From NCBI RefSeq assembly GCF_003992065.1, contig NZ_RQUZ01000003.1:1-64000 (forward strand): DNA of 64,000 nt, read 5' to 3'. Both the position numbers and the translations under genes were made by a program. Of this stretch, positions 8,794 through 18,156 are shown piece by piece (within the stretch, counting starts at the first letter, position 1; each line of letters begins with the position of its first letter). Origin of the DNA: Veillonella seminalis. Its GTDB lineage: Bacteria; Bacillota; Negativicutes; Veillonellales; Veillonellaceae. The notes under the pieces are model-generated. The model saw nothing but the letters and a program-made list of their open reading frames with translations, had not been told where the DNA came from and made no database searches.

Positions 8794-9855
8794 TTATCCT
8801 TTAATTTTTGCAAATAAAAATGGAAATTGTCTTTTTATTAATCCAATCATCCGTACAAGCCACAATAACAAAACTCCTTTTTCATCGCGCAACAAAGATA
8901 TCATTAATTTCTGTTTCTTAGAAATGTTTATAAACTCAACACACTTAAAATAATTATATATTTTACTATCTCTAATTGACGTTAATAACTTTTGAATATT
9001 TTCACCTGATTCAATAGCTCGTTGTAGTGTAGAATATACGAACCGAGTATACATCCAAAACAACATACTTTTAGATTCATCATCCATATTTTCAAAACCA
9101 TTAAAAAATGCTAAGAAACGCTCGATTTTCATTATATGTAAATTATAGTAGTCATCATTCTTTTGTGACGATAAACTATTAGACTCTGTTAATTTAATAT
9201 AATGATAGCCTGTATAGTCAATACATTTAAATGTATTGACATATCTAAAATACCGCATGTTAAAATCAAAATCTTCATTTACACGATATGAAGGATTTAG
9301 TTCAAGTCCATTTTCCTCTATTATTTCACGACGATAAAAACCATTCCATAAATAGCCAAATAATGGCACTAACTCCATTTTTAAAATTTGCTTGGCAATT
9401 TCGTTTCGATCTTTATATTCACGAGTTAATAAACTTTGTACTTTAAAAAAATGGTTATTTGAATCTTTTTTAATATATTCTTCAATACAACCATACTTTA
9501 AACAATCTATATCGCACTCTCTCAAATGAATATATGCTGTTGCAAGTAAATCTTTATCAACATAATCATCACTATCACAAAATGTTACATATTTCCCTAC
9601 AACGTATGACAAAGCATAATTTCTTGCCGCTGCAGCCCCGGCATTTCGTTGCATCTGATAAAGTTTAATTCTATTGTCTTTTTTTAAATAAGATTTACAA
9701 ATATCATAACTATTATCTGTAGATTGATCATCAACTAAAATCAATTCAAAATTTGTATATTCTTGTTCCAATATACTTTCTATCGCCCTTTGCAAAAAAG
9801 GTGCAGCATTATAAACTGGCATAATTACACTAAAAAACGGTTCATTAAATTCCAT
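8794..9855 (-). CDS. Glycosyltransferase family 2
   Basis: The N-terminal GT-A domain is clear: FSVIMPVYNAAPFLQRAIES, then FELILVDDQSTDNS and YVTFCDSDDYVDKDL with the metal-binding DxD. The C-terminal half (about residues 200-353) is less conserved. The gene contains a TTG-initiated upstream extension to 9879, but the internal ATG at 9855 has a GGGAG site nine bases away and gives the usual family start, so I use it (353 residues). The likely job is adding one sugar to the repeat unit. Composition is AT-rich, like the wzx block. Confidence 0.87.
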   Translation of the reverse strand: MEFNEPFFSVIMPVYNAAPFLQRAIESILEQEYTNFELILVDDQSTDNSYDICKSYLKKDNRIKLYQMQRNAGAAAARNYALSYVVGKYVTFCDSDDYVDKDLLATAYIHLRECDIDCLKYGCIEEYIKKDSNNHFFKVQSLLTREYKDRNEIAKQILKMELVPLFGYLWNGFYRREIIEENGLELNPSYRVNEDFDFNMRYFRYVNTFKCIDYTGYHYIKLTESNSLSSQKNDDYYNLHIMKIERFLAFFNGFENMDDESKSMLFWMYTRFVYSTLQRAIESGENIQKLLTSIRDSKIYNYFKCVEFINISKKQKLMISLLRDEKGVLLLWLVRMIGLIKRQFPFLFAKIKG

Positions 9856-9920
9856 ATAATACTTCTCCCATGCATACAACGATAATCAAGTTACTAAAAT
9901 CTAAAATAGTGTTTAATTTC

Positions 9921-10685
9921 TTACTTTCCAAATACCTTACGTTTCAAAAAGCTACCGCCTTTTTTGAGCCAATTTTGTTTTTCCATAAAAGAAACATTTT
10001 GCTCTTTATAGTTAATCTGATTTTTTTCAAGCCAAACATCTAATAAAATCTCACTGACAAAGCCAAAGATACGAGATTCATATTGATCATAATCAGAAAT
10101 ATCTACTCGTTTTTCCAGTTCAAACAATATATCAAATAGCCATTCACAGTATTGATTGTATAAATCACGACGCATAACAAACATATTAAACATATGAGCC
10201 CATGTGCGATTACATACAATTGTAAAGGCTTCCGAATACTCCGGATACATTTCAGCAATAATAGTTTCAGTTACATCTAATCCTTCACTATGATGAGCAT
10301 GATTATAATGCGAGCGGTTGCTTTCAATATAATAACGGCGTTTATCGGCCACTACAACAGGATATTGCTCTAATAAAGTTTGCCATTGTCCGCTAGTTAA
10401 AACTTGCTGCTTCTTGCCTTCAATATTACGAACTTCTTTATTCGTAAAATAGCGACGATAATGTACTAACCCCACATAATCCGCCTCTAAGTTCTTCCAT
10501 GCCCAATAAAGAGCTGTTAATTCACAATAGTTAGGATTTTTAGCTGATATATTATCACCGGTGTTATCACCAACATACCCTAAATCAGCTTTTCCCTCTC
10601 TGCCTACATGTATAGGCATATATACTGAATCACTTGGCATCCAATACAATTTATGTGCCGCCACTAAAATTTTTATTATCGCCAC
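9921..10685 (-). CDS. DUF4422 capsular polysaccharide glycosyltransferase-like protein
   Basis: The 254-residue protein contains the DUF4422 hallmarks: an ILVAAHK start, PIHVGR near residue 25, ELTALYWAWKN, and GLVHYRRYF around residue 73. DUF4422 proteins are found in capsule and exopolysaccharide clusters and are thought to be glycosyltransferases; direct biochemical data are limited as far as I know. Translation most likely begins at a GTG (10685) immediately after the glf stop codon, with AAGGA ten bases upstream. GC content rises here to that of the conserved right half of the locus. Confidence 0.8.
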   Translation of the reverse strand: MAIIKILVAAHKLYWMPSDSVYMPIHVGREGKADLGYVGDNTGDNISAKNPNYCELTALYWAWKNLEADYVGLVHYRRYFTNKEVRNIEGKKQQVLTSGQWQTLLEQYPVVVADKRRYYIESNRSHYNHAHHSEGLDVTETIIAEMYPEYSEAFTIVCNRTWAHMFNMFVMRRDLYNQYCEWLFDILFELEKRVDISDYDQYESRIFGFVSEILLDVWLEKNQINYKEQNVSFMEKQNWLKKGGSFLKRKVFGK

Positions 10686-11783
10686 TTACTTCAATTCCTT
10701 TTCTACTAAACGCAATGCACTTGCAATTACCTTATCCATATCATAATATACATATTCAGCTAAACGACCGCCAAAAATAACATTAGATTCTTCCTTAGCC
10801 TTTAAAGCATATTTAGCATATAAGTCCTGATTTTTTTCATTATTCACAGGATAGTATGCCTCATCGCCCACTTTCCAATCAGCCGGATATTCTTTAGTTA
10901 CATAAGAAACAGGTTGTGTACCGAATTCAAAGTGTTTATGCTCAATCACACGAGTATAAGGTACATCGGCGGCTGTATAGTTAACTACCGCTACCCCTTG
11001 ATAATTATCTGTTTCTATTTTTTCGGTTTCAAAACGTAAACCGCGATACTCCAATTGACCGAACTCATAATTATAATATTCGTCAATCGGACCTGTATAT
11101 ATAATCTTATCGGCTAATGCGGATAATTCTTCACGATTCTTAATAAAATCAACACCTAGGCGAACTTCAATACCTTCTAACATATTTTCGATTAACTTGG
11201 TATAGCCGCCTTCAGGTATCCCCTGATATCGATCATTAAAGTAGTTATTATCATAAGTATAACGAACTGGCAAACGTTTAATGATAAAAGAAGGGATTTC
11301 TGTACAAGGACGGCCCCACTGTTTTTCAGTATAGCCTTTGATAAGCTTTTCATAAATATCGGTGCCAACTAAACTAATAGCCTGTTCTTCCAAATTTTTA
11401 GGTGCATCAGTAATTACAGCACGTTGTTTTTCGATAATAGCTTTCGCTTCGTCCGGTGTAGAAATGCCCCACATCTTACTAAACGTATTCATATTAAATG
11501 GCAAGTTATACATTTCACCCTTATAATTGGCAACCGGAGAATTTACATAGTTATTAAAAGTAGCAAATTGATTCACATAATCCCATACATGTTTCATCGA
11601 TGTATGGAAAATATGAGCACCATATACATGAATATTAATGCCGTCTTTATTTTCGCAATACATATTACCACCAATATGATTGCGACGATCAATGACTAAT
11701 ACTTTTTTCCCACGTTTATGTGCTTCATGTGCAAATACAGAACCAAACGGACCTGCCCCAACCATTAAATAATCGTATTTCAT
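10686..11783 (-). CDS. glf: UDP-galactopyranose mutase
   Basis: The 365-residue flavoenzyme interconverts UDP-galactopyranose and UDP-galactofuranose. The FAD-binding dinucleotide loop is VGAGPFGSVFAHEA, followed by VLVIDRRNHIGGN. The conserved IHVYGAHIFHT, GYTEKQWGRP and YTGPIDEYYNYEFG segments are all present, and length is normal. The internal ATG at 11783 has GAGGAG eight bases upstream and is preferred to a GTG at 11810 that would overlap the preceding gene. Its presence predicts galactofuranose in the surface polysaccharide, and one neighbouring transferase probably uses it. Confidence 0.95.
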   Translation of the reverse strand: MKYDYLMVGAGPFGSVFAHEAHKRGKKVLVIDRRNHIGGNMYCENKDGINIHVYGAHIFHTSMKHVWDYVNQFATFNNYVNSPVANYKGEMYNLPFNMNTFSKMWGISTPDEAKAIIEKQRAVITDAPKNLEEQAISLVGTDIYEKLIKGYTEKQWGRPCTEIPSFIIKRLPVRYTYDNNYFNDRYQGIPEGGYTKLIENMLEGIEVRLGVDFIKNREELSALADKIIYTGPIDEYYNYEFGQLEYRGLRFETEKIETDNYQGVAVVNYTAADVPYTRVIEHKHFEFGTQPVSYVTKEYPADWKVGDEAYYPVNNEKNQDLYAKYALKAKEESNVIFGGRLAEYVYYDMDKVIASALRLVEKELK

Positions 11784-11799
11784 ACGTATCACTCCTCTA

Positions 11800-13239
11800 T
11801 TAATAAGCACCTTTTCGTTGTAATACGGCTGTTACGGTTTTTACTAAATATACAATGTCAATCCAAACTGACCAATTATGTACATACCACGAATCCATCT
11901 GAACACGTTCATCATAGGTTGTATCACTACGACCGCTAACTTGCCAAACACCGGTGATTCCCGGTGGCACCAAGTAAAAGTCTTGAATATATTCTCCATA
12001 TTTCTCTACTTCAGCCTGAACAATCGGTCTTGGTCCTACTAAACTCATTTCCCCTTTTAAAACATTGAGTAATTGAGGTAATTCATCAAGGCTCGTCTTA
12101 CGCAAAAAGTGACCGATTTTAGTAATACGAGGATCGTTTTTCAATTTAAAATCTCGATTCCATTCTTCCTGTGCTTCCGGATTATCTTTTAAATATTCCT
12201 GTAAAGCTTCTTCAGCATTTACTACCATAGAGCGAAACTTATAGCAAGGGAATTCCTTACCATGCTGCCCCACACGTCGATGTGCAAATAAAATAGGTCC
12301 GGGATCAGAAATATAAATAAAAGCGGCAATAATGAGTCCTATCGGAAGGAAAACTATCATACCGGCTAACGTTAAAACAGTATCAAATACGCGTTTTAAG
12401 AAACGATAATAAGGTCTGGCCAAATTATTTTTAACATTAACCAGAAGCATATTTTCTTCCATTAAACCTTGCACCGACACATTCGCTACCGGTAATCCGA
12501 TTAGTTCCGGCACGAAAGATACATTTTTGATCAAAATTTCTAAACGGTTAACTAAGGTAATTAATTTGTCCGGCGGTAAGCCCGGTGCACACACGATTAC
12601 GTGTTGAATCTTTGTCTTAGCTACTATTTCATCAATATCGCAAAAACCTCCCAATAACGGATATTGATCGGTCAGATTTTTACAAACCGGATTATCATCA
12701 ATAAAACCGACTATTTCATAACGCATAATAGGATGCCGCTCAAAGGATTGTAAAACAAGTTCCGCTGTTTTACCGGCGCCGATAATAATAACCGGAATTT
12801 TAAGTATCCCCTTTGCAATAAGTATCCGCTCTAATATATAGCGTCCTAACAATAACATTACAAAGGTAAATACCCACGACCCGATAATAAATAAACGTGA
12901 CACATCGCCGGCTACATTTGCTGCATACATAAGAAATACTGTGAGCATAACACTAAATGATACGGCTTTAAATAAATTCCGTACTCGATCCCAATACGGC
13001 AATGCTATATCATAACAATGGCACAAGCACATCATAAAAAGAAATAACGCCGGAGCTATTAAATAGATATAAATACTGCGAATACTAAAAGTATCCGAAA
13101 CAGGAGGAAACATCCATAACTTTCGCGCTTCATAAGCAAACGAAATTCCTAATACAATCATAAAATAATCAACAATAAACAGGCATAATGGTAATACATA
13201 AGTTGTGTTACGTTTTAACAATGGGATAGAATCTTTCAT
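11800..13239 (-). CDS. wbaP: Undecaprenyl-phosphate sugar phosphotransferase (WbaP-like)
   Basis: The 479-residue protein starts polysaccharide assembly by moving a sugar-1-phosphate, probably galactose or glucose, onto undecaprenyl phosphate. It has about five N-terminal transmembrane helices, a central nucleotide-binding-like domain (VIIIGAGKTAELVLQ near residue 150), and a C-terminal bacterial sugar transferase domain with FAHRRVGQHGKEFPCYKFRSM, DELPQLLNVLKGEMSLVGPRP and PGITGVWQVSGRSD. The ATG at 13239 follows AAAGGA and is preferred to an upstream TTG. It is the first gene after galU in the minus-strand run and is the priming enzyme for the locus. Confidence 0.9.
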   Translation of the reverse strand: MKDSIPLLKRNTTYVLPLCLFIVDYFMIVLGISFAYEARKLWMFPPVSDTFSIRSIYIYLIAPALFLFMMCLCHCYDIALPYWDRVRNLFKAVSFSVMLTVFLMYAANVAGDVSRLFIIGSWVFTFVMLLLGRYILERILIAKGILKIPVIIIGAGKTAELVLQSFERHPIMRYEIVGFIDDNPVCKNLTDQYPLLGGFCDIDEIVAKTKIQHVIVCAPGLPPDKLITLVNRLEILIKNVSFVPELIGLPVANVSVQGLMEENMLLVNVKNNLARPYYRFLKRVFDTVLTLAGMIVFLPIGLIIAAFIYISDPGPILFAHRRVGQHGKEFPCYKFRSMVVNAEEALQEYLKDNPEAQEEWNRDFKLKNDPRITKIGHFLRKTSLDELPQLLNVLKGEMSLVGPRPIVQAEVEKYGEYIQDFYLVPPGITGVWQVSGRSDTTYDERVQMDSWYVHNWSVWIDIVYLVKTVTAVLQRKGAY

Positions 13240-13307
13240 CACAATAAATCCTTTCAACAAACTTCTTATTATATAACAATGGGTTATTAATTGTTTAGCA
13301 TAAGGAT

Positions 13308-14177
13308 TTAAAAATTATCTAGATCTAATGATTTCAAATACTTTGTTAGTGCCTCTCCCACGTCTTCATTGCGAAGGCCATATTCAATCATCGCCTGCAG
13401 ATAACCGAAACGGTTACCGATATCATAACGCTTCCCTTCATAGGCCAAAGCAAATACATCTTCATCAAGCTGAGCAATCGCATCGGTTAATTGTAATTCA
13501 TTGCCGGCGCCTAGTGGAATATTTTCCAAACAATCAAAAATCTTTGGTGATAATATATAGCGTCCCAAAACGGCTATATTTGACGGAGCCGATTCTTTTT
13601 GAGGTTTTTCAACCAAACCATCTACTTTATATACCGTATCTGAAATCGGTGTACCAGAAACGATTCCGTAGGAACTTACCATATCATCCGGAACTCGTTG
13701 TGCCCCCAAAACGGTTCCGCCATGTGTATTATATGTATCAATCAATTGTTTCAAACAAGGTTTTTCCGGATTATATACCACATCATCCCCCAATAAAACG
13801 GCAAACGGTTCACCGGCACAAAATGCCTTAGCACATAATACGGCATCCCCCAAGCCGCGCGGTGCTTTCTGCCGAATAAAATGTACGCGAATATCTGCTA
13901 AGCGGCGTACCATGGCCAATTGCTTCTTTTTCCCCTGTTGTTGCAATAACTGTTCCAATTCAACACTTGTATCAAAGTGATCTTCAATAGCACGTTTATT
14001 CCGCCCCGTAATAATCAGAATTTCCTCAATACCGGAATCAACTGCTTCTTCAATAATATATTGAATAGCCGGTGTATCCACAATAGGCAACATTTCTTTT
14101 GGTTGTGCCTTAGTTGCCGGTAAAAAACGAGTACCAAATCCTGCTGCCGGAATAACTGCTTTTCTCACACTTTTCAT
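13308..14177 (-). CDS. galU: UTP-glucose-1-phosphate uridylyltransferase
   Basis: The 289-residue nucleotidyltransferase makes UDP-glucose from UTP and glucose-1-phosphate. The signature AVIPAAGFGTRFLPATKA and KEMLPIVDTPAIQYIIEEA are at the N-terminus; the substrate segments FAVLLGDDV and GLVEKPQ follow. The ATG at 14177 has GAGG six bases away and is chosen over an in-frame TTG inside that site. UDP-glucose feeds ugd further right and, after epimerisation elsewhere, glf. It sits at the boundary between the polysaccharide locus and the ribosomal-protein operon. Confidence 0.95.
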   Translation of the reverse strand: MKSVRKAVIPAAGFGTRFLPATKAQPKEMLPIVDTPAIQYIIEEAVDSGIEEILIITGRNKRAIEDHFDTSVELEQLLQQQGKKKQLAMVRRLADIRVHFIRQKAPRGLGDAVLCAKAFCAGEPFAVLLGDDVVYNPEKPCLKQLIDTYNTHGGTVLGAQRVPDDMVSSYGIVSGTPISDTVYKVDGLVEKPQKESAPSNIAVLGRYILSPKIFDCLENIPLGAGNELQLTDAIAQLDEDVFALAYEGKRYDIGNRFGYLQAMIEYGLRNEDVGEALTKYLKSLDLDNF

Positions 14178-14287
14178 ACTACACCTCAAAAACTAACAAC
14201 TCAACTTGATTTTTATTTTACAAGAAATAAATAAGTACAAAAAATAAATTTATCCGTTTATATTTCCTTTTATTATAACATTTTTAT

Positions 14288-14333
14288 AAAAAAAAGGGTG
14301 TAGAAAGTTCACATAATTGTGAATCTCTACACC
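14288..14333 (-). terminator. Intrinsic terminator of the infC-rpmI-rplT operon
   Basis: On the minus strand GGTGTAGA pairs with TCTACACC, with an inner TTCAC/GTGAA helix, followed by eight T residues. It lies 30 bases after the rplT stop codon and upstream of galU. Confidence 0.9.
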
Positions 14334-14362
14334 TTTTTTCTCATATATCTTATTCGTTTGTC

Positions 14363-14713
14363 TTATGCGTTTTTAGCTACTTCAACGAATTTAGCGAAAG
14401 CGGCCATATCGTTAACAGCCAAGTCTGCTAACATTTTACGGTCAACTGCAACGCCTGCTTTAGTTAAGCCGGCGATGAAACGGCTATAGCTCATACCGTT
14501 CATGCGGGCAGCCGCATTGATACGGGTAATGAACAATTTACGGAATTCGCGTTTTTTCGCACGACGGTCACGACGAGCATAGTATAATGCTTTCATTACC
14601 GTTTCGTTTGCTTTTTTGAACAAACGACTACGTGTACCGCGATAGCCTTTAGCTAATTTTAAGATTTTTTTATGACGTGCATGAGCAGTTACGCCCTTTT
14701 TCACTCTAGCCAT
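14363..14713 (-). CDS. rplT: 50S ribosomal protein L20
   Basis: The 116-residue basic protein matches L20 throughout ([55 protein letters not shown]). L20 binds 23S rRNA early in large-subunit assembly and represses its own operon in characterised bacteria. GGAGGAAA precedes the ATG. It is last in the infC-rpmI-rplT operon. Confidence 0.98.
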   Translation of the reverse strand: MARVKKGVTAHARHKKILKLAKGYRGTRSRLFKKANETVMKALYYARRDRRAKKREFRKLFITRINAAARMNGMSYSRFIAGLTKAGVAVDRKMLADLAVNDMAAFAKFVEVAKNA

Positions 14714-14748
14714 TGTGTATTTCCTCCATTATCCAGTAATTTTAACTA

Positions 14749-14946
14749 TTAAGCGTATGGTAAACATTTAGCAACGCGTTTGTAATCGGCTTTGCTAACC
14801 AAAGTTGCTTTGCGAAGATTGCGTTTACGAGCCGGGGATTTCTTTTCTAAGATGTGGCTCTTGAAAGCTTTCGCACGTTTGAATTCACCGCTACCGGTCG
14901 GTACAAAACGTTTAGCCGCTGCACGGCGAGTTTTAATTTTTGGCAT
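14749..14946 (-). CDS. rpmI: 50S ribosomal protein L35
   Basis: This 65-residue highly basic protein begins [14 protein letters not shown] and ends [10 protein letters not shown], normal for L35. The ATG at 14946 is nine bases after GGAGG. A TTG that would add six residues lies within that ribosome site and is rejected. It sits between infC and rplT. Confidence 0.97.
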   Translation of the reverse strand: MPKIKTRRAAAKRFVPTGSGEFKRAKAFKSHILEKKSPARKRNLRKATLVSKADYKRVAKCLPYA

Positions 14947-14964
14947 GATTAGTTTCCTCCTCAA

Positions 14965-15477
14965 TTATCCTTTTTTTGCTAATATCATCGTCATGTTTCG
15001 CCCTTCAAGCTTAGCTGCTTTTTCCACAACTGCCTGTTCTTCCAATTCTTTGGCAAAACGGGTTAATACATTCTGACCCAATTCAGGATGGCTCAATTCT
15101 CGGCCACGGAACATGATGGTAACTTTTACTTTGTTACCTTCTGCTAGGAATTTACTAGCATTCTTCATTTTTACATAGAAGTCATGATCTTCAATATGGG
15201 GACGAAGCTTTACTTCTTTTAAAGTAAATGTCTTCTGTTTCTTTTTAGCTTCTTTTTCGCGCTTCTGTTGCTCATAGCGATATTTACCGTAGTTCATAAT
15301 TCGACATACCGGCGGCTTACCGTTCGGTGCCACTTCCACTAAGTCCAATTGATGTTCTTCGGCTAACGCAAGAGCTTCACGAGCCGACATAATACCTAAT
15401 TGCTCATTATCGGCACTTACCACACGAACTTCACGGGCGCGAATCTCTTCATTAATACGCGGCGTATCTTTGCTAAT
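14965..15477 (-). CDS. infC: Translation initiation factor IF-3, AUU start codon
   Basis: IF-3 prevents premature subunit joining and proofreads initiation codons. The product (170 residues) contains RINEEIRAREVRVVS, the linker KPPVCRIMNYGKYRYEQQKREKEA and the C-terminal KVTIMFRGRELSHPELG. There is no ATG, GTG or TTG in a sensible position: two TTGs lie upstream of or inside the strong GGAGGTG site (15484-15490). The codon six bases after that site is ATT at 15475-15477, giving (M)SKDTPRINEE, which matches the conserved Firmicute N-terminus. AUU starts are the known autoregulatory device of infC. Confidence 0.93.
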   Translation of the reverse strand: MSKDTPRINEEIRAREVRVVSADNEQLGIMSAREALALAEEHQLDLVEVAPNGKPPVCRIMNYGKYRYEQQKREKEAKKKQKTFTLKEVKLRPHIEDHDFYVKMKNASKFLAEGNKVKVTIMFRGRELSHPELGQNVLTRFAKELEEQAVVEKAAKLEGRNMTMILAKKG

Positions 15478-15510
15478 AATAGTCACCTCCAACAAATTAT
15501 TTTCTATAAT

Positions 15511-15617
15511 AAAAAAACGGACGGCATAATGCCATCCGTAACTGATTACTAGTTAGATATTCAACCCGTTATTTCGAGACAACAGGTGAGAAGCGGATGG
15601 CCTCTACTTCATTCAAC
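15511..15617 (-). promoter_or_regulatory. infC operon leader with terminator and competing antiterminator (L20-leader type)
   Basis: On the minus strand ACGGATGGCA pairs with TGCCGTCCGT (15518-15539), followed by seven Ts (15511-15517), an intrinsic terminator 20 bases before the infC ribosome site. An upstream segment GGCCATCCG (15594-15602) is complementary to the CGGATGGC arm of that terminator, so the two structures exclude each other. This is the layout of Firmicute ribosomal-protein leaders that sense L20. Family assignment is by position and logic; the consensus of the Rfam model was not tested. Confidence 0.75.
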
Positions 15618-15623
15618 TTCATT

Positions 15624-15652
15624 ATGATAACAAATCTAAGAGAGCTTGTCAA
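15624..15652 (-). promoter_or_regulatory. Sigma-70-type promoter of the infC operon, proximal
   Basis: Minus-strand TTGACA (15647-15652), 17 bases, then TATCAT (15624-15629). Transcription would start near 15617, just before the antiterminator segment of the leader. Confidence 0.75.
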
Positions 15653-15687
15653 CTGCAAATCACTCTTTTTATTTTGTCAACTTGGAT

Positions 15688-15716
15688 AGTATATCATACT
15701 TTGAGCATTCAGTCAA
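15688..15716 (-). promoter_or_regulatory. Sigma-70-type promoter of the infC operon, distal
   Basis: Minus-strand TTGACT (15711-15716), 17 bases, then TATACT (15688-15693). It is in tandem with the proximal promoter. The rest of the interval 15478-15794 holds these promoters and the leader but no gene. Confidence 0.7.
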
Positions 15717-15794
15717 AGCAACTGCAAGAAATTAAAGTGCCCAATCATCTATACTTACTAAAGAAGCCTTTGCTTAAATCAATACCTTCATCGA

Positions 15795-16802
15795 CTACTT
15801 CACAGAGTAATATTCCTTGTACCAAGCAACGAATTTCCCCAAGCCTTCTTCAATCGTCGTTGAAGGTTTGAAATCGAAATCTCGTTCCAATTCGCTTACA
15901 TCGGCATAGGTCTGATACACATCACCCGGCTGCATCGGCAAAAATTCTTTTCCAGCCGTCTTACCTAATTGCTGCTCCAAGACTTCAATAAAGTGCATGA
16001 GTTGTTCCGGTTTATTATTGCCGATATTATACACCTTATATGCGTCTCCTGCTTCATTTTTAGCCGGCGGATTACATAACATTCGTTCTATACCGGTTAC
16101 GATATCATCCACATAGGTAAAATCGCGGTACATATCGCCCTTATTGTAAATCTGAATTGGTGTACCAGCATTTATTTTATTGGTAAATTTAAAGTACGCC
16201 ATATCAGGGCGCCCGTATGGTCCATAAACGGTAAAGAATCGTAAACCCGTAGCCGGAATGCCATATAAATGACTGTATGTATAGGCCATCAATTCGTTGG
16301 ATTTTTTAGTAGCCGCATACAAACTGATTGGATGATCCACATTATCGGTTGTGGCAAACGGCGTCTTCTGCTGGTTGCCGTATACTGAGGAACTGGAGGC
16401 AAATAGCAGATGTTCTACCGGATTATGACGGCAAGCTTCCAAAATATTGAAGAAACCCATCATATTCGATTCCATATAAGCTCGCGGATTATCAATACTA
16501 TAGCGAACCCCTGCCTGAGCCGCCAAATTTACAACAATATCCGGCTTGAAATTTTCAAAAAGACCGTTAACAGCCGCTTCATCGGCTAGGTTCCCCTTTA
16601 CAAAAGTAAACTCAGGATATGCCTTCAGAATCGCTAAACGGCTTTCTTTTAACGACACATCATAGTAATCGTTCAAATTATCAAAGCCTAATATTGCAGC
16701 CCCTTTATCCAGGAGCAGTTTTGCCAAATGAAAGCCGATAAACCCGGCCGCCCCGGTAATAAGAACTTTTTTACTTGTATCAAATTCTTTATAGGTAGCC
16801 AT
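15795..16802 (-). CDS. UDP-glucuronate 4-epimerase-like NAD-dependent epimerase
   Basis: The product (335 residues from ATG 16802) is an extended SDR enzyme with VLITGAAGFIGFHLAKLL as its NAD loop, VNLAAQAGVRYSIDNP, the SLYAATKK catalytic Tyr/Lys motif, and GLRFFTVYGPYGRPDMAYFKF, which is the pattern of UDP-GlcA/UDP-GalA epimerases of capsule and LPS pathways. It lies next to ugd, which makes its substrate. The start is uncertain: a GAGAGGGG stretch lies about 14 bases before ATG 16802, and an ATG near 16835 would add 11 residues. Product UDP-galacturonate is the best guess. Confidence 0.85.
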   Translation of the reverse strand: MATYKEFDTSKKVLITGAAGFIGFHLAKLLLDKGAAILGFDNLNDYYDVSLKESRLAILKAYPEFTFVKGNLADEAAVNGLFENFKPDIVVNLAAQAGVRYSIDNPRAYMESNMMGFFNILEACRHNPVEHLLFASSSSVYGNQQKTPFATTDNVDHPISLYAATKKSNELMAYTYSHLYGIPATGLRFFTVYGPYGRPDMAYFKFTNKINAGTPIQIYNKGDMYRDFTYVDDIVTGIERMLCNPPAKNEAGDAYKVYNIGNNKPEQLMHFIEVLEQQLGKTAGKEFLPMQPGDVYQTYADVSELERDFDFKPSTTIEEGLGKFVAWYKEYYSVK

Positions 16803-16889
16803 TGTCGTGCCACAATCCCCTCTCAAATTACTCATTAGTGCCAAACACTAATTTACAATTACATTGCTATAAAATAACCATAGTATCCA

Positions 16890-18056
16890 TTAATCTCTGT
16901 CAAATAAATCTCGAGTGTATACTTTCTCTTTAACATCGACCAAATCATCAGACCAACGGTTAGTAATAATAACATCGCTCATCGCTTTAAATTCAGCTAA
17001 ATCACGAATAACGCGTGAACGGAAGAAGTCATCAGCTTCTAAAGTCGGTTCATACACAACGACTTCAATCCCTTTAGCTTTAATGCGTTTCATAACGCCT
17101 TGAATGGCTGATGCACGGAAGTTATCGGAATCGCTTTTCATCGTCAAACGATATACGCCCACAATCTTCGGCTGCCGTTCAATAATCATATCGGCGATAT
17201 GATCTTTACGAGTGCGATTGGCTTCCACGATAGCCGATACTAAGTTCTGCGGCACATCATGGTAGTTAGCCAATAGCTGTTTCGTATCTTTCGGCAAACA
17301 ATAGCCGCCGTAACCGAAAGACGGATTATTATAAAAATCACCGATACGCGGATCCAAGCATACGCCTTTAATAATTTCAGACGTATTTAAATCACGCATT
17401 TCCGCATAGGAATCGAGTTCATTGAAGTAAGCTACACGTAATGCCAAATAGGTGTTGGCAAAGAGTTTAATCGCTTCCGCTTCAGTAGAGCCGGTGAAAA
17501 TAATCGGAATGTCTTTTTTAACAGCTCCTTCAGCCAATAAATCGGCAAATACCTTTGCTCGGTCCGATCGTTCGCCTACAACAATACGAGACGGATATAA
17601 ATTATCATGCAACGCCTTACCTTCACGTAAAAATTCCGGCGAGAAAATAATATTTTCCGTATTATATTTTTCACGCATCTGAGCCGTATAGCCTACGGGA
17701 ATTGTTGATTTGATAATCACAACGGCACCCGGATTAATGTCCAACACTTCTTCAATGACCGCTTCAACCGATGAGGTATCAAAGAAATTCTTCTTCGGAT
17801 CGTAGTTTGTCGGGGTTGAAATGATAACAAAATCTGCCCCGGTAAAAGCTTCTTTAGCATCCAAAGTGGCTTTAAAGTTAATATCATCTCGTTGCAAAAA
17901 GTCTGAAATATCCGCATCCACAATCGGCGACTGCCCTTTATTGAGCATATCGACTTTTTCCGGAACAATATCCAGAGCCACCACTTCATGATGTTGTGCT
18001 AATAACAAACCATTAGATAAACCTACATAACCGGTTCCGGCGATTGCAATTTTCAT
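16890..18056 (-). CDS. ugd: UDP-glucose 6-dehydrogenase
   Basis: The 388-residue NAD enzyme oxidises UDP-glucose twice to UDP-glucuronate. It begins [20 protein letters not shown] (Rossmann loop), carries [20 protein letters not shown], and has the catalytic cysteine in [15 protein letters not shown] (near residue 255), with the [13 protein letters not shown] segment following. The ATG at 18056 follows AGGATGAGG. It acts between galU and the adjacent epimerase, supplying acidic sugars for a surface glycan. Confidence 0.95.
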   Translation of the reverse strand: MKIAIAGTGYVGLSNGLLLAQHHEVVALDIVPEKVDMLNKGQSPIVDADISDFLQRDDINFKATLDAKEAFTGADFVIISTPTNYDPKKNFFDTSSVEAVIEEVLDINPGAVVIIKSTIPVGYTAQMREKYNTENIIFSPEFLREGKALHDNLYPSRIVVGERSDRAKVFADLLAEGAVKKDIPIIFTGSTEAEAIKLFANTYLALRVAYFNELDSYAEMRDLNTSEIIKGVCLDPRIGDFYNNPSFGYGGYCLPKDTKQLLANYHDVPQNLVSAIVEANRTRKDHIADMIIERQPKIVGVYRLTMKSDSDNFRASAIQGVMKRIKAKGIEVVVYEPTLEADDFFRSRVIRDLAEFKAMSDVIITNRWSDDLVDVKEKVYTRDLFDRD

Positions 18057-18156
18057 CTGCCTCATCCTTTAATTAAAATACTGTCTTTTAATCCTAAATA
18101 TCGGATTTACTGACTCACAATTCATAACTTAAAACAAGCGGGACTAATTTATCCTG

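Noticed and set aside
13328-13831. 167-codon plus-strand frame
   Set aside because: Antisense to galU, whose protein is unambiguous.
15478-15495. TTG start for infC at 15495
   Set aside because: It lies upstream of and overlaps the GGAGGTG ribosome site; the ATT start at 15477 fits spacing and family N-terminus.
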